A stretch of DNA of 18,555 nucleotides from JAHHUH01 sp045123075 (GTDB lineage Bacteria; Bacillota; Negativicutes; Acidaminococcales; Acidaminococcaceae): positions 1 through 18,555 of the forward strand of contig JBGVIJ010000049.1 in the NCBI GenBank assembly GCA_045123075.1, written 5' to 3'. This document shows, piece by piece, positions 1 to 7,719 of this stretch. Made by a program: the position numbers and the translations under genes. The stretch's first letter is position 1. The number at the start of each line of letters is the position of its first letter. The notes beneath the pieces are model-generated. The model had not been told where the DNA came from. It did no database searches and saw nothing but the letters and a program-made list of their open reading frames with translations.

Positions 1-38
1 ATTGGCGCATTGATGCCGGCCTCAGATGGAATTTCTAA
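1..38 (+). CDS. 3' end of an autotransporter-like gene (partial)
   Basis: Reading from base 3, the first bases encode WRIDAGLRWNF followed by TAA at 36-38. The large autotransporter ending at 7294 finishes with WRIDAGLRWSF, so 10 of 11 residues agree. An aromatic C-terminal residue after alternating hydrophobic positions is the known signature of outer-membrane beta-barrels recognised by the BAM machinery. I therefore infer that the window begins inside the last beta-strand of a second autotransporter, a tandem paralogue of the complete one. Only 11 codons are visible, so the passenger and overall size are unknown. The nucleotide sequence differs at several synonymous sites, so the two copies are not recent identical duplicates. 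Confidence 0.75.
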   Translation, partial: WRIDAGLRWNF

Positions 39-66
39 AAACTAATATGAAATAACAGCTATTCAG

Positions 67-108
67 CCTCCACCATCTTGAAATTTTCCAACTCCAAGAT
101 GGTGGGGG
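67..108 (+). terminator. Stem-loop after the upstream autotransporter gene
   Basis: Arms 67-80 (CCTCCACCATCTTG) and 95-108 (CAAGATGGTGGGGG) pair over 14 bp with one G-U wobble around a 14-nt loop. It sits 28 nt after the autotransporter stop codon, the usual place for a terminator. No U-tract follows; the downstream bases are A-rich. It may be a poor terminator, a Rho-dependent end, or an mRNA-stabilising hairpin. Confidence 0.5.
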
Positions 109-146
109 AACCATATAAAATAATAAAAATTAAAGGAGTGCTTAAA

Positions 147-602
147 ATGACTGACACAGCAAAAGAACTTAACAAAATTGAAAAAATGCAAGAATTCTTG
201 ACAGAAAACAAAATCGAATGCTTCGAAGTACAAACTTTAGAAGATGAACGTCATACCAGTATTTTCCGTAGCCGTATGGAAGTTAAAGGACAAATTCTTC
301 CGATGGCAATTTTGATGGATGATAGTGTATATGTGCTTATCCAAGTGCAAATCGCTCCGCAAGTAATTACTGGTGAAAAACTTGCTGCAATGGCAGAAAT
401 AATTAATAACATGAACAACAATGTACGCCTTTTTAAATTTACCGTTTCTGAAAAAGGTGATTTTATGCTTAATGCTTGTATGACTGCTGAAACTGATACT
501 TTTAATCCTGCTTTGCTTAATGCTCTTCTTACTGAAACTCTCCATTTCTTGGAAGCTCAATATGGCAATATTATGGAAGTAATTTGGAAAAAAGAAGCTT
601 AA
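147..602 (+). CDS. YbjN-like small cytoplasmic protein
   Basis: This encodes a 151-residue protein without signal peptide or membrane segment. I start it at ATG 147 because AAAGGAG (133-139) lies 7 nt upstream; an in-frame ATG at 78 falls inside the stem-loop and lacks a ribosome binding site. The layout resembles the YbjN/type III secretion chaperone-like fold: an N-terminal helix (KELNKIEKMQEFLTENKI), a strand-rich middle (LPMAILMDDSVYVLIQVQIA), a central Asn-rich helix (IINNMNNNVRLFKF) and a C-terminal helix ending YGNIMEVIW. YbjN-family proteins are poorly understood and have been linked to sensory or chaperone-like roles; no catalytic residues are apparent. It sits 37 nt before an OmpH/Skp-like chaperone and between two autotransporter genes, which suggests an envelope-related role. 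That role is inference, and the family call itself rests only on pattern similarity. Confidence 0.75.
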   Translation: MTDTAKELNKIEKMQEFLTENKIECFEVQTLEDERHTSIFRSRMEVKGQILPMAILMDDSVYVLIQVQIAPQVITGEKLAAMAEIINNMNNNVRLFKFTVSEKGDFMLNACMTAETDTFNPALLNALLTETLHFLEAQYGNIMEVIWKKEA

Positions 603-639
603 TTAAAGTTTTTGGATGAAGAAAGAAAAGGTGATGACA

Positions 640-1068
640 ATGAAAAAGAAACTGACTTCTTTGCTTGCAACTGTGTTGCTTACTTTTGGTGTTAGTGCAA
701 GTGCCCTCGCTGCTGAAGCAGGCTGCATGCTTGGTTGGGTAAATATGCCGCAAATTTTACAAAACTATCCTGGTATGAACCAAATTATGCAAGACATCAA
801 TGCGGAAAAAGCTCGTATTCAAAAAGATGTTAATACCCAAGCTGCAAATTTGACTGATGACAAAGCTAAGGTTGCACTTGTACAAAAAGCAAATCAAGAA
901 CTTGCAGCATTTGAACAAAGCAAACTTGAACCTGTGCAAAAGAAAATTAAAAAAACCATTGATAAGGTAGCCAAAAGCAACAATATTCAAAGCGTTGTTA
1001 GTGCAAATATCATGGTGTCCGGTGGCAAAGATTTGACACAAGAAGTTATTCAAGCACTTAATCCTTAA
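640..1068 (+). CDS. OmpH/Skp-family periplasmic chaperone
   Basis: This encodes 142 residues. I chose ATG 640 because AAAAGG (626-631) is 8 nt upstream and the protein then starts directly with a signal peptide (MKKKLTSLLATVLLTFGVSASALA, likely cut after ALA); in-frame ATGs at 616 and 634 are less well placed. The mature part opens with GWVNMPQILQNYPG, typical of the OmpH/Skp start (strand followed by 'V.....il...p'). It continues as a charged, Ala/Gln/Lys-rich helical stretch with coiled-coil character and ends in a short strand (IQSVVSANIMVSGG) before a final helix. Skp-type trimers hold unfolded outer-membrane proteins in the periplasm on their way to the BAM complex. At 142 residues it is slightly shorter than E. 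coli Skp. Its position just upstream of a 2-kb-residue-class autotransporter fits a dedicated or co-expressed chaperone, which is inference. Confidence 0.85.
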   Translation: MKKKLTSLLATVLLTFGVSASALAAEAGCMLGWVNMPQILQNYPGMNQIMQDINAEKARIQKDVNTQAANLTDDKAKVALVQKANQELAAFEQSKLEPVQKKIKKTIDKVAKSNNIQSVVSANIMVSGGKDLTQEVIQALNP

Positions 1069-1074
1069 AATAAG

Positions 1075-1108
1075 GAAAGTGTCTTAATAAAATTAAAATT
1101 ACACTCTC
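1075..1108 (+). terminator. Weak stem-loop after the OmpH-like gene
   Basis: GAAAGTGT (1075-1082) can pair with ACACTCTC (1101-1108) at 7 of 8 positions across an 18-nt AT-rich loop. A T-rich stretch (ATTTTCTTT) follows shortly after. It is a marginal terminator candidate that could partly separate the chaperone gene from the autotransporter. Confidence 0.3.
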
Positions 1109-1150
1109 ACAAATTTTCTTTAGTTTAGGAGGGGGATATAGAAGTTTATG

Positions 1151-1179
1151 TTAGGGAATCGTATTTAGGTAAATATTAT
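1151..1179 (+). promoter_or_regulatory. Possible weak promoter for the autotransporter
   Basis: TATTAT at 1174-1179 is a good -10 hexamer. The bases 17 nt upstream, TTAGGG (1151-1156), are a poor -35. A transcript would start near 1186, just before the ribosome binding site AGAAAGGATGG (1187-1197). A Shine-Dalgarno-like AGGAGGGGG run at 1127-1135 is unexplained, since no gene of useful length starts behind it. Confidence 0.25.
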
Positions 1180-1204
1180 CTGATTTAGAAAGGATGGTTT
1201 CTTG

Positions 1205-4200
1205 ATGAAAAAATTAAAAAGAAAATGGCTTAGCAAATTAGTGCTTGCTTCAGTAATGGCAGGTGCATTGAGCTTCAATGGTATTGCTTGTGCTGATAGT
1301 ATAGATATGACTGGAAATTATTTTGGTGATGACGGCACATTCACTATTACTAAAGCAATTAATGATGAATATAAAGGCTTTAACGGTTGGAACTTTGTTT
1401 ATAAGTATGACAAAGCTACCCAAAATGTTTTAGGTGCAAATATTGTAGTTGAAACACTTGATGAATACAAAGAAAGTACTAGTGGTGGCGGCTTCGGTTT
1501 TGGCGGTCTTGGTGGTGGTAGTTCTTGGCAGGGAGGCACAAATATTAATGCTAATCTGTGTATCAATGCTTCTGATTTAGAAGGATTAAGTGATGCGGAA
1601 TATGAAGCGGTATTGAAGAAGTTGGCAGCGAAAGTAACTAATAATATGGAAGCCAATAGATCTCGTTTGTACTTAACTATTCAAATCATTAATCCTGATG
1701 GTACTTTCACTGAAAAATATAAGGTTGTTACACAAGATCCTAACAATTTTTATGATACAGAACCATTTGTTGGACAATTAGGTGATTGTACTGATGCGAA
1801 TATTAATACTGTTCTTGATGGTAACAATAAATATTTTAAAGAACAAAATAGTGCTTCCAATAGTATGTTTTTAGGCAGCGGTACATTTAATGTTACACCG
1901 GATTTTAGCAAAAAAAGTGATGATGGAGTTTATAAAGCGATTTATAATTCCGGCAAGTATATGGCTATTGATACTGAAAGCTGGGGCGAAGGTAGATGGG
2001 AGAATGCTAGTGGTACAAACACTTCAATGAGTGGTACTTTAAATGTCGTAGCTGATGCATCCGCAGATGATAAATCTAAAGTTTACGGTATTTATCAAGA
2101 TACTGGTAGCTATATGGAAGTTGCTCCCAAAAATTTAAATTTAACGGTAAAGGGTAATGATGCAACCGGTATTTATGCAGGAAATGACAGTGGCATTGAA
2201 AGCAAAATTTTGTTAGGGCAAAATGCAAATATTACTGTGGAAGGTATTGAAAAAGCTACTGCTATCGAAGCTGGTGCTAATGGTGTTCTTGCGTTCCGTG
2301 GTAGTGGCAGTACTGTAACAGCTACATCTAACAAAGGTTACGCACTTTATGCTCATGATGGCGGTGTTATTAAAGGTGAAGGTTGGGTGTTGTTTGGAAC
2401 ACGACAACAAGCTGCACCTAATTTTAATTTGACTGCTGGTGAAAATGGTATTGCGGCTTATGCAGAAAAAGGCGGTAAAATTGATATTAGTTTGAGTGGT
2501 TTATCTGGTGGTCTTGCAACAGATGATGATCCCAACAGTAATATTAAAGCTACATGGTCTACTACTGTTAATAAGACTTTAGGAAGTATGGAAGGCAATG
2601 TTGACTTATCCATTCTTAATAGCAATAGATCATATAGTAAACCAGTTGTGATTACTGGTGACTTTGATGGCAATAGTTTATCTGTAGGTAGCTATGTTGA
2701 ATGGAACGGTTCTTCTAATTTAGACGAGCTTAATAATATTACCATGGCTAACTATGCTGCATGGGATTTGACAGAGGCAGGAATAGTTCCTAACTTAAGT
2801 AGATTGGATAGTAGTGCTTCTAAAACACAAAGAAGTTATGTGTTTATGGGAAGTAATGATTTGAATATTGATACTTACACTGGTAATACTACTTTTGCCT
2901 ATGCACATGATTCTGAAGACCCTACTATTATTAGTGGTGGGAATATTACCATTCAAAGTGCGGAACCTACGTTGTTGATTAGTACAGGGTTGGGGGATTT
3001 TGATGATAATCCTGATGAACATGGAAGCGGTGGTAATACCGTAACTAAAGAAGTGCCTACAACTATTACTTTGGCTACCAGTTCTGATGGTATTGATTTA
3101 GAAGATGAAGAACAAGTTGGTGCTGTATTAAGCAATCTTGCTTCTAAACTTTTCTACCTTGGATATGTAGATGGCGAACGCAATTTGGAAGGCACAGTAG
3201 AAATTGCTGAAGGTTTAACTACTGGCAAGCTTATGAGTAAAGTTGTAAGTAATACTTTTGCAGATATTGTTTTTGATGAAAAAACAGGTCAAGCTTCTAG
3301 AGATGAACACTTCTACACTCCGCGTTCTAAAAAAATAACAGGTAATATTAATGTTGATGGTAAAGACGGATATTACGGTGATGTAGCTGTTGATGTTAAT
3401 GGTGATAATACACATATTAAATATGATTTTGTAGAGGATACTTCTATCAGATACAATACTGCTACAGAGAATTTAAGTGGTAGTAAAACCTATAACATCG
3501 CAGCTATTGGTAATTATGGTGTACGTCCTGAAACAACCTATGCTGTGAATATGGAACAGGTTTCTAGCTATCCTACAGGTGGTCCTAATATCACCATTGA
3601 CATGCATGGTAATGATTTAGAGATTTATTCTATTTCTTCTACATCTAAAAGTACTGCTGGTTATCCTATGTGGACAACAACCGGTATTTGGGCATGTCGC
3701 GAAGGTTCCATAGTTATTGATAACCCCGGTAAGATTTATATTGATGTTGACGCTAACTACTACTATGGTAGTGCAATTAGAGCATCCACTAACTCCATTA
3801 AAGGTGATACAGAAGAAGGCGCACATGTAATTATTAATAATGATAATAATCCTGAAAATGCAGTTGTGCTTCGCGGTGGCATTCCTACTCCTGGTTTTGA
3901 ACTTAACTATAGAGCAATTACTGTTTCTAGTAGCAAAGAAAACAGCGTTGAAATCAGTGGTTTGGTAGATGTTGAAAGTCAATATGCTTGTAGCGTATTT
4001 GCACGTACTGGTTACATTACAATTGGTGGCGGTAAGATTTATTCTGAAGCATATGATGCTGTATGGACTTCTGCTGGTGGACAAGTTGATTTGAACATTG
4101 TAAAAGATTCTGAAGGTAATATTACTGCTGGAAATAATGACTTAGTAATCATTGGTGGCGTAGCAACTGCAACTCCGTATTATGGTTCTGGTGGCATTAT

Positions 4201-7200
4201 TAATACTGCGTTTGCTACTGAAAACTCTAGTATGACTGGTGCTGTTTATGGACTTGGTGAAAACAATGTATGGTTACAAAATGGCGCTACTTGGAATCAA
4301 CAAGCTATGCAAGGTCATAGCTGGAGTGGTGGTACCATTTCCATTGGTGAAAGAGAGTCTGAAGTAGATAATCTTTACGGTGGTGACAGCATCGAAAACG
4401 CTGGTATCATAAATGTGTTTAACCAAACTAAAGGCACTACTCTCAATAATATGAGTGGTTATGTAAATATTAATATGTTTGGTGGCGCTGATGTTGCAAT
4501 TGATAATTATGATGGTAACATTACTGCGTTCTATAAACATAATCAAATTAATGATCCTACTGAAATTTACGGTGGCAATATTACCATCGGTAAAGCTACC
4601 GAAGGTTCTACTATTACTTTAGTGACTAATAGTGCCGCTATTGATATGAATGATGCTGATGAAGTAAACGGTGTGTTGAATGCATTAGCAGAAAAACTCT
4701 TCTACACTGGTTATGCTGATGTTGTTGGTGAAGATGGAGTAGTTGTTGAAGGCGAACGTAACTTGGATGGTTATGTGAAAATAGCTGAAGGTTTGACTAC
4801 TGCTGCTGTAACTAAATATGTTGGCGATGTAGAGTTTGATAAAGAAAATGGCCAAGGTGGTTTGCTTGAAGGTTCTTTGAATCCGGAAATTACAAAACCG
4901 GCAACACCTGTTGTTAAAGAAAAGTTTGAATCTGCACTTGGTGCTGGTGAACATAACTTCACAGCTGATAAAAATAGCTTTAACAATGCTTTCGAAACTA
5001 AAGAAGATGTATATTATGGTGAAGCGGTAGATACTACTATTTCTGCAGCAGGTGATTCTGTTTTAACTAAAGTAGAAGTAGGTAATAAAGAACTTAATAT
5101 TGGCAATGTATCTGCGGATAATCATGCTTTCGGTATTGTGGCAAGTGGTTCCGGTGAAGTTGTTATGAACAACGTCGGTGAACTCAACATCAATGCACAA
5201 GCAACTGGCGAAGGTAAAAATGCTGCAGCACTTTACGCACAAGATGGTGGTAAAGTAGAAATCAATGTTGCTAAAGACGGTATTGTTAATTTAGTTGCAG
5301 ACGGTGTTGGTTCTGATAGCAGTGTTGTAAATGCACAAGGTGGTGCACAAATCACTGTTAATGGTATGGTGAACATTGATGTAGAAGGCAAAAATGTTAA
5401 AAATGCTGTGAATGCAAATGCTGCAACCGTTAATATTGGCGGTGGTGCAATTGTTGTTGGTGAAGGTAAGGTTGCTATTAAAGTAGAAGGCGTTGCAGAA
5501 CAACAAGGTGTTATCAATATCAACACTGATGAAAACGGTAAAGGTAAAGGTAACGAAGTTAGAATCAAAGGTGATGTTTCTACTAAGAAAGAAACTACTA
5601 CTTTCCGTTTGGCAAGAATGACCGGCGATCAACACGCAATGGCTAACATTACTTTGGGTACTAAAGAATCCAAATGGGAAGGCAATTATCTCGGTGATGC
5701 TAATAGTGTGCTGAACTTGACTGCTGAAGCTGGTTCTGAATGGATTGGTAATGTTAAAGAAGATGGTAAGGCAAATGTTGTTTTAGCTGGTGGTAATTGG
5801 ACTGGTCAACATTTGGGTGCTGAATTGAATTTGTCTATCAAAGAAGGCTCTGTATGGACAAATACTAATGAAGAAGCTGCAACTGTGATTAATTCCTTTG
5901 CTGGTGCTAAAGGTAATGAATCTGTTGGTTATGTAGTAATGAGCAATAAAGATTTGAACATTACTGAATATGGTGGTTCTGCAATTTTTGCTTACAATCA
6001 TGATGTTAAGGAAACTGTAGAAGGCGAAGAAACTGTAAAAGAAATCACTGTTAAAGGCGGTAATTTGAATATTACTTCTGCTGCAGAAAATTCCAAAGTA
6101 GTTTTAAGTACTGATCAAAAGGGCATTAATATTGATGATGATGTAGAAGTTCGTGGTGTTCTTGAAGATTTGGCAGAAAAACTTACTTATGCTGGTGCAC
6201 CGTTAGATGAAAATAATTTGCTTGGTTATGTGCAAATTTCTGAGGGTTTGACAAATGGTTCCATTGCTATGAAAGCGGGTCAAATTGATTTCGATAATGA
6301 AGGTAAAGGCTTTTTTAAAGAAAATAATGCAATTTGGGAAACTGTAGAAGACCTCAGATATACCGAAACTGATGCAATGAGCTCTGTAAAATCTGCAATG
6401 ATGAGTAACGCTATGATGTGGCGTAGTGAAAGCAATGATTTGTTGAAACGTATGGGTGATTTGCGTACTGCTGAAGGTGAACATGGTATTTGGGCTAAAT
6501 ATTACGGTGGCAAATACGAAATGGATGCACAAAATACTAACTTCAAAACTAGCTACAATGCATATCAAGTAGGCTATGATAAGAAGGTTGAAAATGGTTG
6601 GACTCTTGGTGCTGCAATGAGTTACAGCAATGGTGATAGTAATTATGGCGGCACTGCAGGTTATGGTCATGGTGATACTTCTGTAATGAGCTTAGGTTTG
6701 TATGGAACTTGGAATCATGATGATGGTAGATATGTAGACCTGATTTTGAAACGTAGTAAACTGGATAATGAATTTGAAAATAAAACCTTTAGTGGTTTTG
6801 ATCTTGAAGGTGACTACGAAACTTGGGGCACTTCCTTTAGTGCAGAATTTGGTAAACGTATCAATATGAAGAATGGCGTTTATGTTGATCCTAGCGTAGA
6901 GTTCACTTATGGTAGCGTGCAAGATGCTTCTTACTCTGTGGATGCATCTGGTATGTATGATGCTAAGTTCCTTGTAAACCAAGAAGAATTTGAATCTCTC
7001 GTTGGTAGAGTTGGATTGCGTGTTGGTAAACAAACTGAACGTAGCAATATCTATGCTAAACTTGGTTTGGCGCATGAATTCTGTGGTGAATACGATACTT
7101 ATTACAAAGAAGCAGGTTCTAGCAAAGCTGCACATACTAGTGTTGACTTGAGCGATACTTGGTATGAAATGCAATTAGGTGGCAATTTGAAACTCAACGA

Positions 7201-7294
7201 TAACAGCTTGCTCTATGCAACCTTCGAACGTAGCTTTGGTGGCGATGTAGAACAAAAATGGCGTATTGATGCAGGCTTGCGTTGGAGCTTCTAA
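1205..7294 (+). CDS. Large type V autotransporter with triplicated passenger module
   Basis: This encodes 2029 residues from ATG 1205 (AAAGG at 1189-1193; a TTG at 1202 is the alternative). Residues 1-30 are a classic signal peptide, positively charged (MKKLKRKW) then hydrophobic, cut near ACA-DS. A Gly-rich stretch lies around residues 94-106. The passenger (about 31-1690) is Gly/Asn/Thr/Val-rich with repeating short strands (for example ALYAHDGG, ALYAQDGG), as expected of a beta-helix. It contains three copies of a 127-152 residue module at 2837-3292, 4460-4855 and 5930-6310, with core motifs GGNITI, VLNALAEKLFY, GERNL and IAEGLTT. A helical linker (SVKSAMMSNAMMWRSESNDL) leads to the barrel at residues about 1760-2029, which starts HGIWAKYYGG and ends WRIDAGLRWSF, matching the autotransporter beta-domain family. 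I see no protease triad or lipase motif, so an adhesin or surface-structural role is the likely but unproven reading. It follows an OmpH-like chaperone and resembles the gene cut by the left window edge. Confidence 0.95.
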   Translation: MKKLKRKWLSKLVLASVMAGALSFNGIACADSIDMTGNYFGDDGTFTITKAINDEYKGFNGWNFVYKYDKATQNVLGANIVVETLDEYKESTSGGGFGFGGLGGGSSWQGGTNINANLCINASDLEGLSDAEYEAVLKKLAAKVTNNMEANRSRLYLTIQIINPDGTFTEKYKVVTQDPNNFYDTEPFVGQLGDCTDANINTVLDGNNKYFKEQNSASNSMFLGSGTFNVTPDFSKKSDDGVYKAIYNSGKYMAIDTESWGEGRWENASGTNTSMSGTLNVVADASADDKSKVYGIYQDTGSYMEVAPKNLNLTVKGNDATGIYAGNDSGIESKILLGQNANITVEGIEKATAIEAGANGVLAFRGSGSTVTATSNKGYALYAHDGGVIKGEGWVLFGTRQQAAPNFNLTAGENGIAAYAEKGGKIDISLSGLSGGLATDDDPNSNIKATWSTTVNKTLGSMEGNVDLSILNSNRSYSKPVVITGDFDGNSLSVGSYVEWNGSSNLDELNNITMANYAAWDLTEAGIVPNLSRLDSSASKTQRSYVFMGSNDLNIDTYTGNTTFAYAHDSEDPTIISGGNITIQSAEPTLLISTGLGDFDDNPDEHGSGGNTVTKEVPTTITLATSSDGIDLEDEEQVGAVLSNLASKLFYLGYVDGERNLEGTVEIAEGLTTGKLMSKVVSNTFADIVFDEKTGQASRDEHFYTPRSKKITGNINVDGKDGYYGDVAVDVNGDNTHIKYDFVEDTSIRYNTATENLSGSKTYNIAAIGNYGVRPETTYAVNMEQVSSYPTGGPNITIDMHGNDLEIYSISSTSKSTAGYPMWTTTGIWACREGSIVIDNPGKIYIDVDANYYYGSAIRASTNSIKGDTEEGAHVIINNDNNPENAVVLRGGIPTPGFELNYRAITVSSSKENSVEISGLVDVESQYACSVFARTGYITIGGGKIYSEAYDAVWTSAGGQVDLNIVKDSEGNITAGNNDLVIIGGVATATPYYGSGGIINTAFATENSSMTGAVYGLGENNVWLQNGATWNQQAMQGHSWSGGTISIGERESEVDNLYGGDSIENAGIINVFNQTKGTTLNNMSGYVNINMFGGADVAIDNYDGNITAFYKHNQINDPTEIYGGNITIGKATEGSTITLVTNSAAIDMNDADEVNGVLNALAEKLFYTGYADVVGEDGVVVEGERNLDGYVKIAEGLTTAAVTKYVGDVEFDKENGQGGLLEGSLNPEITKPATPVVKEKFESALGAGEHNFTADKNSFNNAFETKEDVYYGEAVDTTISAAGDSVLTKVEVGNKELNIGNVSADNHAFGIVASGSGEVVMNNVGELNINAQATGEGKNAAALYAQDGGKVEINVAKDGIVNLVADGVGSDSSVVNAQGGAQITVNGMVNIDVEGKNVKNAVNANAATVNIGGGAIVVGEGKVAIKVEGVAEQQGVININTDENGKGKGNEVRIKGDVSTKKETTTFRLARMTGDQHAMANITLGTKESKWEGNYLGDANSVLNLTAEAGSEWIGNVKEDGKANVVLAGGNWTGQHLGAELNLSIKEGSVWTNTNEEAATVINSFAGAKGNESVGYVVMSNKDLNITEYGGSAIFAYNHDVKETVEGEETVKEITVKGGNLNITSAAENSKVVLSTDQKGINIDDDVEVRGVLEDLAEKLTYAGAPLDENNLLGYVQISEGLTNGSIAMKAGQIDFDNEGKGFFKENNAIWETVEDLRYTETDAMSSVKSAMMSNAMMWRSESNDLLKRMGDLRTAEGEHGIWAKYYGGKYEMDAQNTNFKTSYNAYQVGYDKKVENGWTLGAAMSYSNGDSNYGGTAGYGHGDTSVMSLGLYGTWNHDDGRYVDLILKRSKLDNEFENKTFSGFDLEGDYETWGTSFSAEFGKRINMKNGVYVDPSVEFTYGSVQDASYSVDASGMYDAKFLVNQEEFESLVGRVGLRVGKQTERSNIYAKLGLAHEFCGEYDTYYKEAGSSKAAHTSVDLSDTWYEMQLGGNLKLNDNSLLYATFERSFGGDVEQKWRIDAGLRWSF
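2837..3292 (+). repeat. Passenger module copy 1
   Basis: First of three related protein modules in the autotransporter. Visible landmarks are TFAYAHD, SGGNITIQSAE, DGIDLEDEEQVGAVL, LASKLFYLGYVDGERNLEG, IAEGLTTG and FDEKTGQ. This copy carries an extra acidic, Gly-rich insert (around GLGDFDDNPDEHGSGG) before the GID motif, which makes it longest at 152 residues. Confidence 0.8.
4460..4855 (+). repeat. Passenger module copy 2
   Basis: Second module copy, 132 residues. Landmarks in the same order are AFYKHNQ, YGGNITIGKA, AIDMNDADEVNGVL, ALAEKLFYTGY, EGERNLDGYV, IAEGLTT and FDKENGQ. It has a short insert (DVVGEDGVVV) between the LFYTGY and ERNL motifs. It begins 1623 nt after copy 1. Confidence 0.8.
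5930..6310 (+). repeat. Passenger module copy 3
   Basis: Third module copy, 127 residues, directly before the linker to the barrel. Landmarks are IFAYNHD, KGGNLNITSAAE, GINIDDDVEVRGVL, DLAEKLTYAGA, NNLLGYVQISEGLT and FDNEGKG. An acidic insert (VEGEETVKE) precedes the GGN motif. It begins 1470 nt after copy 2, so the passenger looks like three long units of about 500 residues, each ending in this module. Confidence 0.8.
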
Positions 7295-7369
7295 TATAGG
7301 CTTTATTTAGGTATCTAATTTAGGATTACTTCATTACACAATATGAGCCGTATTAATTAAAAATGAACT

Positions 7370-7427
7370 GGAGGGGAGTGCTTCAATGTGGACATTATAC
7401 TTTACCTTGAACACTCCCTTCCTTTTC
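7370..7427 (+). terminator. Intrinsic terminator of the autotransporter gene
   Basis: Arms 7370-7386 (GGAGGGGAGTGCTTCAA) and 7407-7422 (TTGAACACTCCCTTCC) pair over 16 bp with one bulged C and one G-U pair, and TTTTC follows at 7423-7427. It lies 75 nt after the autotransporter stop. The 5' arm also looks like a ribosome binding site leading to an ATG at 7386 (see findings). Confidence 0.75.
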
Positions 7428-7433
7428 TATAAT
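7407..7433 (+). promoter_or_regulatory. Possible promoter of the XRE regulator gene, overlapping the terminator
   Basis: A perfect TATAAT (7428-7433) follows TTGAAC (7407-7412) with a short 15-nt spacer. The -35 lies in the 3' arm of the terminator. Start of transcription near 7440 would leave only about 16 nt of leader before ATG 7456. The spacing is suboptimal, so confidence is limited. Confidence 0.35.
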
Positions 7434-7455
7434 GTTGGATTTATGTGGGGGGACT

Positions 7456-7719
7456 ATGAACGAAGCTATATTTAAAGATATTGGAATGAATATTGTTTTT
7501 CATAGACGACTTAGAGGAATAACCCAAGTTGATATGGCAAGAAGGATAAATATTGGAGTAGGCAAAATGTCTAAAATAGAAAGAGGAATAGATGTAACTA
7601 ATATACCTTTTTCTATTTATCTAAAAATTGCTGAAAGCCTGAATGTTTCCGTGGTTGAGCTAATAAAAACAACAGATGCAAAGGTAAAAACTATATGTGT
7701 AAAAAAATCGGGAAAATAA
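7456..7719 (+). CDS. Small XRE-family helix-turn-helix regulator
   Basis: This encodes 87 residues. I start it at ATG 7456, behind the G-run GGGGGGA (7447-7453). The in-frame ATG at 7432 overlaps the probable -10 box and has no ribosome binding site. Residues about 10-68 form one Cro/CI-type HTH domain: an entry helix (MNIVFHRRLRG), the turn region ITQVDMARRINIGVGKMSKIERG with Q in the usual 'S/TQ..lA' position, and the closing helix LKIAESLNVSVVELIK. It is almost only a DNA-binding domain, so any signal input would need a partner or oligomerisation. The gene overlaps the next one by 25 nt, which suggests translational coupling. Its target is unknown; the pair's own promoter or the envelope genes nearby are reasonable guesses. 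Confidence 0.8.
   Translation: MNEAIFKDIGMNIVFHRRLRGITQVDMARRINIGVGKMSKIERGIDVTNIPFSIYLKIAESLNVSVVELIKTTDAKVKTICVKKSGK

Noticed and set aside
1148..1168. Six-codon ORF (MLGNRI) behind AGGAGGGGG upstream of the autotransporter
   Set aside because: The spacing to the ribosome-binding-like run is too long, and the peptide has no informative composition.
3617..4084. Long minus-strand ORFs inside the autotransporter (also 6203-6670, 6692-7174)
   Set aside because: They are low-complexity antisense products of the repetitive Gly/Asn/Thr/Ala coding strand, with no ribosome binding sites or recognisable domains.
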